From NCBI GenBank assembly GCA_003512175.1, contig DOSP01000010.1, forward strand, positions 1 to 15,674: a DNA stretch of 15,674 nt, written 5' to 3'. Position numbers and translations under genes: made by a program. Shown here one piece after another: positions 9,168 through 15,674 of this stretch. A model generated the notes under the pieces. That model ran no database searches. It had not been told where the DNA came from and worked only from the letters and a program-made list of their open reading frames with translations. Origin of the DNA: Candidatus Kerfeldbacteria bacterium (lineage in GTDB: Bacteria; Patescibacteriota; Patescibacteriia; UBA9570). Every line of letters begins with the position of its first letter. Position 1 is the first letter of the stretch.

Positions 9168-9192
9168 CTTTTGCTACTTTTTTTGCTAGACT
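9164..9192 (+). promoter_or_regulatory. Predicted sigma70-type promoter for the unknown gene pair
   Basis: TTGACT at 9164-9169 is followed, after exactly 17 bases, by TAGACT at 9187-9192, preceded by a TG at 9184-9185 (extended -10). The spacer is T-rich. The -35 box overlaps the purC stop codon. The predicted transcription start is near 9199, giving a leader of about 24 bases before the ATG at 9223. The -35 and spacing are good; the -10 matches consensus at four of six positions. Confidence 0.65.
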
Positions 9193-9194
9193 CG

Positions 9195-9217
9195 TAGGTA
9201 ATTATTAAATTTACCTA
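9195..9217. repeat. Inverted repeat across the predicted transcription start, possible operator
   Basis: The arms TAGGTAA (9195-9201) and TTACCTA (9211-9217) are perfect 7-base inverted copies around a 9-base AT-rich centre. The element begins 2 bases after the predicted -10 box and ends 5 bases before the ATG at 9223. Because the left arm straddles the predicted start of transcription, a DNA-level operator for a dimeric repressor is more natural than an RNA hairpin. No T-tract follows, so it is not a typical terminator. A weak stem or a chance palindrome is possible. Confidence 0.45.
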
Positions 9218-9222
9218 TTCAT

Positions 9223-9936
9223 ATGGGTGAACCAAGAGGTATTCCACTACGTACCGAAAAACGCACACCAGAACAGGCTCGACGTGAGCTAGAACAATCC
9301 CTGTTGCAGCAAGGTGCAGTGCAGTTTGATATGACTATTGGTGAGCAGCCGCGACGAGTCACGGCATTGCCAGAAGAGATGACCGCCGTTCCAGTAGTTG
9401 GTGAACTTGAAACAAGACGGAATATCATTGGTCAGGGGCACAAGGCTCAGTCTCAACTTGATCGAGCACAGACTGGGCGATTATTTCCAGAACAGCCGTC
9501 GGTGCGTATTGCCGGTCAGGTTGGCTTCGATTTTGGAGATGCACATTATCGCCTCGATTTGGCGGATGCGCCCGACGAGTTACGCACCGCAGTTGTGGCA
9601 TTGTGGAATAAAATGGAACGTAATCAAGCGCTGTATGCTGACAATCCGGCAGATATGCCGGCCGCCTTACAGGCTGAATACCAAATGCTGCAAGAGCGAT
9701 ATGGTAAAATTATTGAGGCTATTCGAAAGACTGAAACAACCATTGAGGAATTTCCGGCTGGTTCAGCAGTACCATATGATCGGCCACACATGAATCGGTT
9801 ACCTGCATCTGATCAAGAAATTTTTTCCTCGTATCGTGCCAAGGGATGGAATAATTTAGGCAAACGACAACGAGAACATTATCGGGAACTTAGGGCCCGT
9901 TTAGAAGCTAGTCCGCAAGCTAATGCAGCCAAATGA
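9223..9936 (+). CDS. Hypothetical protein, 237 residues, no recognised family
   Basis: I do not recognise this protein. It is rich in Gln, Glu, Arg and Ala, lacks a signal peptide or membrane segment, and is predicted to be soluble. The first 90 residues look polar and possibly poorly ordered. Residues about 98-115 contain a short, possibly folded strand segment (IAGQVGFDF, HYRLDLAD), followed by a helical, coiled-coil-like stretch (about 118-170). The C-terminal part is basic and polar. The ATG at 9223 follows a predicted promoter and inverted repeat and has no Shine-Dalgarno sequence. The frame is preferred over a 131-codon overlapping frame at 9398, whose product is an incoherent Cys/Arg/Ile-rich sequence. 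It overlaps the next small gene by 14 bases, suggesting the two are made together. Its place between purC and purB does not by itself imply a role in purine synthesis. Confidence 0.75.
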   Translation: MGEPRGIPLRTEKRTPEQARRELEQSLLQQGAVQFDMTIGEQPRRVTALPEEMTAVPVVGELETRRNIIGQGHKAQSQLDRAQTGRLFPEQPSVRIAGQVGFDFGDAHYRLDLADAPDELRTAVVALWNKMERNQALYADNPADMPAALQAEYQMLQERYGKIIEAIRKTETTIEEFPAGSAVPYDRPHMNRLPASDQEIFSSYRAKGWNNLGKRQREHYRELRARLEASPQANAAK

Positions 9937-10138
9937 GGCCAAGCAAAGGGTGGAAGAGTTGATGGGGCGGCTGGATGCAGTGAGAGGTGAAATTGCGGCG
10001 GCACAACGTGAGGTAGAAAAATTCTCTAGCCAAAACCTGATAGTCGAAGCCCGCGAGGCGCAGGCTGACCAGCAGCGGCTGGAAGCCCGGAAGCGACAGC
10101 TGGAAAACGAACTCAGCCGTTTGAAAAAGTATTGGTAA
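9923..10138 (+). CDS. Small coiled-coil hypothetical protein, 71 residues
   Basis: The product is almost wholly helical and charged, with heptad-like spacing of Val, Leu, Ile and Ala between Glu, Arg, Lys and Gln from about residue 5 to 68, ending in LSRLKKYW. It has no signal peptide, membrane segment or catalytic motif. It probably forms a coiled coil, alone or with the 237-residue protein encoded just upstream, whose gene it overlaps by 14 bases. The promoter of purB begins inside its last codons. The reverse-strand frames over this region (9901-10164 and 9920-10273) run into the purB start and look like shadows. Function is unknown. Confidence 0.68.
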   Translation: MQPNEAKQRVEELMGRLDAVRGEIAAAQREVEKFSSQNLIVEAREAQADQQRLEARKRQLENELSRLKKYW

Positions 10139-10149
10139 TCTGTTATAAT
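10121..10149 (+). promoter_or_regulatory. Predicted near-consensus promoter of purB, giving a leaderless transcript
   Basis: TTGAAA at 10121-10126 and a perfect TATAAT at 10144-10149 are separated by exactly 17 bases, with a TG at 10141-10142 (extended -10). The purB ATG is at 10158, only 8 bases after the -10 box, so transcription should start at or within a base or two of the start codon. The promoter overlaps the last 18 bases of the small coiled-coil gene. Confidence 0.8.
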
Positions 10150-10157
10150 CTGGATAC

Positions 10158-11519
10158 ATGACATTGACCACCCTATCAGCTATTTCTCCAATCGATGGGC
10201 GGTACCGGGACGAAGTTGAAGGCTTGGCCCCGTTTTTATCTGAAGCGGCTTTGATTAAATACCGCATTCGCATCGAGCTACTCTATCTGCAAGCTCTGGC
10301 CCGTGAACCAAAAATTAAAGAAGTACGTAATTTATCTCGCACTGAAGTAAAACTGCTTGATCAGTTGGTAAGTGATTTTGATGAGCGGGAAGCGGAGAAA
10401 GTCAAAGACATCGAACACAAAACCAAACACGATGTCAAAGCGGTCGAGTATTACATTAAACATAAATTAGAACGCACTTCACTTCGTAAAGTGACGGAGT
10501 TTATTCATTTTGGGTTGACCAGCGAAGATGTCAATAATTTGGCGTATAGTTTGATGTTACGTGATGCAGTGCAACAATGTTATCTCCCTTTGGTCAAGGA
10601 ACTGATCGATCAATTAAAAAAACGAGCTCGGCAATATCATGGTTTAGCCCTATTAAGCTTAACGCATGGTCAATCCGCTACACCAACTACTCTGGGCAAA
10701 GAGTACAAGGTGTTCGTCATGCGCTTGCAACGTCAATATCATCGCCTCAAATCCATTCGGTTGCTGGGTAAATTTAGTGGGGCGACTGGCAATTGGGCGG
10801 CAGTACAGTTGGCTTACCCAACGGTGAACTGGCTACGGTTTAGTCAGCGATTTGTCGAACAACTGGGCTTAGAATTTAATCCTGCCACTACCCAAATCGA
10901 GTCGCACGATCGCTTAGTAGAATTATTTCAAACTATCAGTAGCATTAACAGCATTATCCAGGATTTTGACCAGGATATGTGGTTATATATTTCCCGTGGC
11001 TTATTCATTCAAAGAAATATTGCCGGTGAAGTGGGGTCTTCCGTAATGCCACATAAGATTAATCCGATTTTTTTTGAAAATAGTGAAGGTAATAGTGGCG
11101 TGGCTAATGCATTACTTAATCATCTTTCTGAAAAATTACCGGTATCGCGTTTACAACGTGATTTAACCGATAGCACCGTACTCCGTAATCAAGGGGTGGC
11201 ACTGGCTCACAGTGTGTTATCATTACACAATACTATCAAGGCGCTCAATCGAGTAGAACCAAATCGTGAAATGATTGCCGCAGAACTGGATGGTCATTGG
11301 GAGGTATTAGCTGAGGCCATTCAAACGATTATGCGCAAACTTGGTAAACCTACTCCGTATGAGCAGTTAAAACGGCTAACGCGAGGTCAGCAATTAGATA
11401 AGACTGCCTTACATATTTTTATCGATACACTTGATCTACCGGATGTTGAAAAACAAAAACTGAAACGACTCACTCCGGCCACGTACATTGGTTTATCTAA
11501 ACAAGTAGCCGAGCTATAG
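10158..11519 (+). CDS. purB: Adenylosuccinate lyase, E. coli type
   Basis: PurB cleaves SAICAR to AICAR plus fumarate and adenylosuccinate to AMP plus fumarate. Its 453 residues and the N-terminal LSAISPIDGRY match the E. coli-type enzyme (456) rather than the shorter B. subtilis type. Motifs: KHDVKAVEYY (90-99), HFGLTSEDVNN (117-127), the catalytic-His region SLTHGQSATPT (167-177, His170) and the superfamily signature GSSVMPHKINP (293-303) carrying the catalytic Ser, continuing into FENSEGN. The conserved N-terminus starts within 8 residues of the Met at 10158, so the start is well fixed even though the promoter leaves no room for a ribosome binding site. purF begins 2 bases after the stop. 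The fumarate it makes is the probable substrate of the fumarase in the same cluster. Confidence 0.97.
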   Translation: MTLTTLSAISPIDGRYRDEVEGLAPFLSEAALIKYRIRIELLYLQALAREPKIKEVRNLSRTEVKLLDQLVSDFDEREAEKVKDIEHKTKHDVKAVEYYIKHKLERTSLRKVTEFIHFGLTSEDVNNLAYSLMLRDAVQQCYLPLVKELIDQLKKRARQYHGLALLSLTHGQSATPTTLGKEYKVFVMRLQRQYHRLKSIRLLGKFSGATGNWAAVQLAYPTVNWLRFSQRFVEQLGLEFNPATTQIESHDRLVELFQTISSINSIIQDFDQDMWLYISRGLFIQRNIAGEVGSSVMPHKINPIFFENSEGNSGVANALLNHLSEKLPVSRLQRDLTDSTVLRNQGVALAHSVLSLHNTIKALNRVEPNREMIAAELDGHWEVLAEAIQTIMRKLGKPTPYEQLKRLTRGQQLDKTALHIFIDTLDLPDVEKQKLKRLTPATYIGLSKQVAEL

Positions 11520-11521
11520 CT

Positions 11522-12991
11522 ATGTGTGGAGTGATTGGGATTCACGGTAAAGCCAACAGCAACATCACTCTCGATTTATATGATGGCATGATTGCACTGC
11601 AACATCGTGGTCATGATGCCTGCGGCATGGTGACGTATGATGGTCAGTTTCGGGTGAAGAAAGCTTTAGGGTTAGTGCGCGAAGCCTTTCATTTTTCTAC
11701 CATTCAACGGTTACAAGGTCACATGGGTTTGGGTTTCATTCGCTATGCTACAGCTGGCGGCATGTCGACCGATGACTCTGCACCGTTCGTGGTGAATGCC
11801 CCCTATGGCATTGCTATGGTCTTCAATGGCAACCTGACCAATTTTGCCCATTTGCGTGAAGAATTACATACCAAGGATTTAGTGAAACTCAATGCGCATA
11901 GTGACATCGAAGCGATGTTGCATGTGTTTGCCCAAGAACTCAGTCATCGCACTACCGGATCATTCTTAACGAACGTCTATGATACGGTCAAAGCCGTGCA
12001 CAACCGGTGTAAAGGCGCCTATTCGACCATTGCCTGCATTGCCGGTAAAGGGATGATCGCCTTTCGTGATCCACTGGGTATTCGTCCATTGATGATCGGT
12101 AAGCGGGGAAACGGAAAAAATGCGGAATATATCGTGGCGTCGGAATCTGTCATGTTTACGATGCTCGATTTTAAATATGTGGACGATGTCAAACCAGGCG
12201 AAGCGATATTTATTGATGAGCATAATACCCTCCATCGCAAAGTCATTACGCCAGGTCGGTGGAAGCCCTGTCTGTTTGAGTATGTCTATTTTGCCCGGCC
12301 GGATTCGATTCAAAATAATATTGGTGTGTATAAGGCGCGCTTACGCATGGGAGAGAAATTAGCGGAGCGTTTGAAACCACATCTGAAGCGGCTCAAGATT
12401 GATGTGGTGGTACCGGCTCCATCCACCTCGAACACCGCTGCGTTAGCTCTGGCTCAGAAATTAGGGTTGACTTATCGTGAAGGGTTGTATAAAAATCAGT
12501 TTATTGGTCGTACCTTTATTATGTCCGGAGAACGACGCAAATCAGTTCGGCGCAAACTCAACCCCCAAATCTTAGAGGTGCGCCGCCGCAATGTCCTATT
12601 AGTGGATGACAGCATTGTGCGTGGTAATACCTCTCGCGAAATCATTCAGATGCTGCGGGATGCTGGGGCCAAGAAGGTATACATGGTCGCGGCCGCACCG
12701 CCGGTCATTTCTCCATGTGTCTATGGGGTCGATATGCCCACTCGCCAAGAATTCATTGCGAACCAGGTCGGTGGTACGACAGAGGCGATTCGAAAATACA
12801 TCGGTGCAGATTTCTTGCTCTATCAAACTATTGAGGATCTGATTGAGGCGGTTCGAATTAAAAAAGGTCCGGCTCAAGATTTTTGCACGGCCTGCTGGAC
12901 CAAAAAGTATCCAACCAAAGAGGTGACCAAGGCGTTGTTACGCAAAATTGAACATGAACGTTTAACTAATAAAGACGCCCCACACTGTTAA
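11522..12991 (+). CDS. purF: Amidophosphoribosyltransferase, [4Fe-4S] type without propeptide
   Basis: PurF commits PRPP to purine synthesis by making phosphoribosylamine from PRPP and glutamine. The 489-residue protein opens directly with MCGVIGIHG, so Cys2 becomes the N-terminal nucleophile after Met removal. There is no 11-residue propeptide as in B. subtilis. The N-terminal glutaminase domain has QHRGHDACG, FIRYATAG and FNGNLTN (102-107). The PRPP-binding loop VLLVDDSIVRGNTS is at 358-371. Four cysteines, Cys250, Cys399, Cys455 and Cys458 (in FCTACWTKKYPT), match the positions that bind the [4Fe-4S] cluster in the B. subtilis enzyme. It lies 2 bases after purB and 2 bases before purD. As the first pathway enzyme it is expected to be feedback-inhibited by purine nucleotides, a family property not visible here. 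Confidence 0.96.
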   Translation: MCGVIGIHGKANSNITLDLYDGMIALQHRGHDACGMVTYDGQFRVKKALGLVREAFHFSTIQRLQGHMGLGFIRYATAGGMSTDDSAPFVVNAPYGIAMVFNGNLTNFAHLREELHTKDLVKLNAHSDIEAMLHVFAQELSHRTTGSFLTNVYDTVKAVHNRCKGAYSTIACIAGKGMIAFRDPLGIRPLMIGKRGNGKNAEYIVASESVMFTMLDFKYVDDVKPGEAIFIDEHNTLHRKVITPGRWKPCLFEYVYFARPDSIQNNIGVYKARLRMGEKLAERLKPHLKRLKIDVVVPAPSTSNTAALALAQKLGLTYREGLYKNQFIGRTFIMSGERRKSVRRKLNPQILEVRRRNVLLVDDSIVRGNTSREIIQMLRDAGAKKVYMVAAAPPVISPCVYGVDMPTRQEFIANQVGGTTEAIRKYIGADFLLYQTIEDLIEAVRIKKGPAQDFCTACWTKKYPTKEVTKALLRKIEHERLTNKDAPHC

Positions 12992-12993
12992 CT

Positions 12994-14310
12994 ATGAATA
13001 TTGCAGTGATCGGCACTGGAGCACGAGAGCATGCCTTAACGTGGAAATTGGCGCAAAGTGGATCAGCCACATTGTACAACTATGGTCCAACCCGCAATCC
13101 AGGCATGCTTGATATCTGTGCAGACATTGGCATTGGTGACGTCACTGATGTCACGACAGTGCTGGATTGGTGCAAGCAACGTCAGATTGATGTGGTCTGG
13201 ATCGGTCCGGAAGCGCCGCTGGCGGCTGGCTTAGTCAATGCGCTCGAGGCATTTGGCATTGCCTGTATTGGCCCCACTCAACAAATGGCTCGGTTGGAAT
13301 CATCTAAATCGTTTACCCGTGAGTTATTGGAAAAATACGATATTCAAGCATCACCAAACTTTCGCGTGTTTACGAGCATGGATGGGATTGATGATTATAT
13401 GTGGTCGCTACGTGATGATGTGGTCATCAAACCAGACGGGTTAACGGGCGGTAAAGGTGTGCGGGTGATGGGCGCACAATTAAAAACACGTGACGATGCC
13501 AAACAGTATTGTGAGGAATTATTTGCGGATGGTGCCAAGCGCATTGTCATTGAAGAAAAATTAGTCGGTCAAGAATTTTCCTTAATGAGCTTCTCCGATG
13601 GTCGCCATTTAGTACACATGCCAGCCGTGCAAGATCATAAGCGTGCCTTTGAGGGTGATGCTGGTCCAAATACGGGCGGCATGGGCTCCTATACGGATAT
13701 CAATCACAGTCTGCCATTTTTGAACGATCATGATATTGCTTTTGCGCGAGAGATTAATGAGCGCACGATGCAGGCTATTCAAGAAGAGTGCGGTGAAGAA
13801 TATAAAGGAGTGATTTATGGTGGCTTTATGGCGGTACGCAGTGGGGTGCGTTTAATTGAATATAATGCTCGGTTTGGTGATCCAGAGGTGATGAATTTAT
13901 TAAGTCTGCTCAACACCAATTTGGTGGATGTGACCCAGGCCATCGTGAATCGTACCTTGGATAAATTGAATGTGCAGTTTACACCACAAGCTTCCGTCTG
14001 TAAGTATGTTGTCCCAGAAGGGTATCCGGATACACCCACCAAGGGACAGCCGATTGATGTATCACAGGTTGATACGAGTCATGTCCAGCTGTTTTATGGC
14101 TCCGTCGATAAAACCGACCGTGGGTTCGTATTAGCTGGTTCGCGAGCAGTTGGTGTAACAGCTGTTGGCGCAACTATTGCGGCAGCTGAACAGGCGGTTG
14201 AACAGGAAATTGTGAAAATTACCGGCCCGGTGTTTCATCGGGCAGACATTGGGACGACGGCTTTAATTCAAAGCCGCATAGATATGTTGCATCAATTACG
14301 TCATGACTAG
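12994..14310 (+). CDS. purD: Phosphoribosylamine-glycine ligase (GAR synthetase)
   Basis: PurD is an ATP-grasp ligase joining phosphoribosylamine and glycine to give GAR, directly after PurF. Motifs: GTGAREHAL (7-15), IGPEAPLAAGL (70-80), IGPTQQMARLESSKSFTRELL (core IGP, then SKxF), the ATP-grasp strand VVIKPDGLTGGKGV (143-156), QDHKRAFEGDAGPNTGGMG (213-231) and the metal-binding EYNARFGDPEV (289-299). The 438-residue length is normal. The start lies 2 bases after the purF stop, and the last 8 bases overlap purN (ATGACTAG), so the two products needed for consecutive steps are likely translated together. No Shine-Dalgarno sequence is seen. Confidence 0.97.
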   Translation: MNIAVIGTGAREHALTWKLAQSGSATLYNYGPTRNPGMLDICADIGIGDVTDVTTVLDWCKQRQIDVVWIGPEAPLAAGLVNALEAFGIACIGPTQQMARLESSKSFTRELLEKYDIQASPNFRVFTSMDGIDDYMWSLRDDVVIKPDGLTGGKGVRVMGAQLKTRDDAKQYCEELFADGAKRIVIEEKLVGQEFSLMSFSDGRHLVHMPAVQDHKRAFEGDAGPNTGGMGSYTDINHSLPFLNDHDIAFAREINERTMQAIQEECGEEYKGVIYGGFMAVRSGVRLIEYNARFGDPEVMNLLSLLNTNLVDVTQAIVNRTLDKLNVQFTPQASVCKYVVPEGYPDTPTKGQPIDVSQVDTSHVQLFYGSVDKTDRGFVLAGSRAVGVTAVGATIAAAEQAVEQEIVKITGPVFHRADIGTTALIQSRIDMLHQLRHD

Positions 14311-14869
14311 AATTGCTGTCTTGGGTTCAACGCGTGGGACAGATCTGCAAGCATTGCTCGATGCCCAAGCCGCTCAGCAGTTAGGCAGCGCCGAAATTGT
14401 GTTAGTTGTCTCCAATAAAGCTGAAGCTGGTATTTTAGATAAAGCCAGAGTGGCAGGAGTTGAAGCAGTCTATCTGGAAGCCACGAGTCGTGAAGATTTT
14501 GAACATCAGTTGTTAGCCATGCTGCAACGTCGTAAAATTGATCTGATTTTATTGATTGGCTTCATGCGTATTTTGTCGGACGAATTTGTGAAACAGTATG
14601 ATCATAAAATTCTTAATATTCATCCGTCATTGCTCCCCAAATATGCCGGTGGCATGAATACTAATGTCCATGCCGCGGTCTTAAAAAATAAGGAAACCGT
14701 CACCGGCTGCACCCTACACTATGTGACCGATCAAGTCGATGGCGGGCCCATCTATGGGCAAGAAGAAGTTTCGGTACTGCCAAACGATACACCTGATACG
14801 TTACGTGTGCGTGTTCAAGCTGCCGAACAAACATTGTTGCTGCGGGCTATTCGAGAATTAGCTACCTAG
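14303..14869 (+). CDS. purN: Phosphoribosylglycinamide formyltransferase (folate-dependent)
   Basis: PurN transfers a formyl group from 10-formyltetrahydrofolate to GAR, making FGAR, the substrate of PurL. Its 188 residues are close to the usual 190-210. The substrate loop reads GSTRGTDLQALLD (8-20), and the catalytic Asn105, His107 and Asp146 are present in ILNIHPSLLP and VTDQVDGGPI. After LLPKYAGG the sequence runs MNTNVHAAVL, a variant form of the usual GLHAHxxAL segment. GFMRIL and TGCTLHYVTD are also conserved blocks. The start overlaps the purD stop by 8 bases. The folate-independent PurT was not seen, so this step needs a one-carbon folate supply. Confidence 0.95.
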   Translation: MTRIAVLGSTRGTDLQALLDAQAAQQLGSAEIVLVVSNKAEAGILDKARVAGVEAVYLEATSREDFEHQLLAMLQRRKIDLILLIGFMRILSDEFVKQYDHKILNIHPSLLPKYAGGMNTNVHAAVLKNKETVTGCTLHYVTDQVDGGPIYGQEEVSVLPNDTPDTLRVRVQAAEQTLLLRAIRELAT

Positions 14870-14873
14870 CGTT

Positions 14874-15557
14874 ATGCCTGAACCCATACACGAGCCCCAC
14901 AGGCCATTGCTGGAAGTACCGGATAGTATCATTCAGTCTTTAGATACATATGCACCTCAAGCAGACGAACAAGTTATTTATCGAGATGAAGCAGTGGATC
15001 ACAGTCAGTTATACACACGTACGGATATCCTACCAGTGATCGGCCAGGTCAATTTCGCCATTGAGTTTCAACACTATTTTAATCAGGGGGAGTATGATGT
15101 TGATAAGGTTACCTTTCGCTATGATAATGATGACGGCTTGGTTGGTGAAATGCGGTTTTTATTGTTACCGGATGGACGTTATGCTCTTAGTCACCGTCAT
15201 GTGGTCGAGAAATATCGTGAGAAGGGTGTTGGAGAACGTTTACTTAAACAAGCCGAACATACCTTACAGAGTTTAGCGGATCGTCGGAAGCAACCAATCC
15301 ACATTTTGATACGACTCGGTCAGCGTGGTGTGTTGCAGTGGTTCAAAAAACGTGGATATGTTCCGTCAGCTGGATACGAAGATATGGTTGAGGCAGTAGT
15401 ACATCATCCTGAACGGTTCGTATTTGATGATATTGCAGACAAACCAAGTGATGATCCAATTAAACGACACGAGGGGATTTTTTTACCAAGTACGGTCGGA
15501 CGAAAAATCAAAGACACCGTCCGGATTAATTTAGAGAAGACCTTAACTCCACAGTAA
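14874..15557 (+). CDS. GNAT-like N-acetyltransferase domain protein
   Basis: The middle of this 227-residue protein has the layout of a GNAT fold: strands GLVGEMRFLLLPDGRYALSH (core about 88-107), then the acetyl-CoA loop region HVVEKYREKGVGERLLKQAE (109-128; core Arg115-x-x-Gly118-x-Gly120), a strand IHILIRL and the C-terminal GVLQWFKKRGYVP block (152-164). The first 60 residues and the last 50 are not recognised. Substrate is unknown, and a link to purine metabolism is only positional. The ATG lies 4 bases after the purN stop with no Shine-Dalgarno sequence. The oxidoreductase gene begins 2 bases after its stop, so it belongs to the same transcript by spacing. Confidence 0.72.
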   Translation: MPEPIHEPHRPLLEVPDSIIQSLDTYAPQADEQVIYRDEAVDHSQLYTRTDILPVIGQVNFAIEFQHYFNQGEYDVDKVTFRYDNDDGLVGEMRFLLLPDGRYALSHRHVVEKYREKGVGERLLKQAEHTLQSLADRRKQPIHILIRLGQRGVLQWFKKRGYVPSAGYEDMVEAVVHHPERFVFDDIADKPSDDPIKRHEGIFLPSTVGRKIKDTVRINLEKTLTPQ

Positions 15558-15559
15558 TT

Positions 15560-15674
15560 ATGTCTCATTCATCCTATTGGTTTGATGCAGTTGAAGATAA
15601 ACTTCGTTTTTCCAAGCTCGACAAAGCGGCCGCAGCGGACGTGGTTGTAATAGGGGCTGGACTGGCCGGAGTGC
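15560..15674 (+). CDS. FAD-dependent oxidoreductase (DAO-like), N-terminal fragment
   Basis: Only 38 codons lie in the window; the gene runs off the right edge. The N-terminus contains SSYWFD near residues 4-9, resembling the opening of D-amino-acid-oxidase-like proteins, and then DVVVIGAGLAGV (27-38), the first strand and GxGxxG loop of a Rossmann-type FAD-binding fold. The ATG is 2 bases after the stop of the GNAT gene, with no Shine-Dalgarno sequence. Substrate and exact family cannot be told from this fragment. Assignment as a flavin- or dinucleotide-binding oxidoreductase is reasonable; the DAO family is a guess from the SYWxD opening. Confidence 0.62.
   Translation, partial: MSHSSYWFDAVEDKLRFSKLDKAAAADVVVIGAGLAGV

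Noticed and set aside
9195..9217. Inverted repeat after purC as a rho-independent terminator
   Set aside because: The stem is short and AT-rich and is not followed by a T-tract; it lies downstream of a promoter, so an operator is more plausible.
9398..9793. Overlapping + strand frame of 131 codons inside the 237-residue unknown gene
   Set aside because: The product is a Cys/Arg/Ile-rich sequence without coherent structure; the longer frame has the promoter and couples with the next gene.
9901..10273. Reverse-strand frames of 87 and 117 codons over the small coiled-coil gene and purB start
   Set aside because: They run through a strong + strand promoter and the conserved PurB N-terminus, and all other genes here are on the + strand.

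Overview
This window is almost entirely coding and all genes lie on the + strand. It is a bacterial de novo purine biosynthesis cluster, open at both ends. The order is purA (5' end cut off), purL, fumarase class I alpha, fumarase class I beta, malic enzyme, purM, a purQ-purS-purS fusion, purC, two unrecognised small proteins, purB, purF, purD, purN, a GNAT-like acetyltransferase, and the first 38 codons of an FAD-dependent oxidoreductase. No RNA gene, mobile element, CRISPR array or clear terminator was seen. The only non-coding stretch longer than about 20 bases is the 55-base gap after purC.

Organism: bacterial, with standard stop usage (TAA, TAG and TGA all end genes), all-ATG starts and GC content that looks to be in the mid-40s percent. 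Recognisable Shine-Dalgarno sequences are nearly absent and neighbouring genes commonly overlap by 4-17 bases. The protein types are mixed: E. coli-type PurB, ADE1-like long PurC, small-type PurL with separate PurQ/PurS, and B. subtilis-type Fe-S PurF. This fits an uncultured lineage with compact operons, possibly Patescibacteria or similar, but the phylum cannot be settled from the sequence alone.

Layout: positions 1-9167 form one continuous block, purA to purC, with gaps of 13 bases or less or overlaps. A good sigma70-like promoter (9164-9192) with a 7-bp inverted repeat around its predicted start site begins a second block carrying the two unknown genes. A third, near-consensus promoter (10121-10149) lies so close to the purB ATG that purB should be read from a leaderless or nearly leaderless mRNA. 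From purB onward, purF, purD, purN and the GNAT gene follow with gaps of 4 bases or less or an overlap.

How the genes work together: PurF, PurD, PurN, PurL/PurQS, PurM, PurC and PurB cover the pathway from PRPP to AICAR except AIR carboxylation (PurE/PurK). PurH is also not in the window. PurA and PurB then convert IMP to AMP. PurB releases fumarate at two steps. The embedded fumarase and malic enzyme could turn that fumarate into malate and then pyruvate, CO2 and NAD(P)H, so the operon may carry its own by-product recycling route. The second notable element is the PurQ protein with two tandem PurS-like domains, which would covalently supply the two PurS copies known from the three-subunit FGAM synthetase complex.
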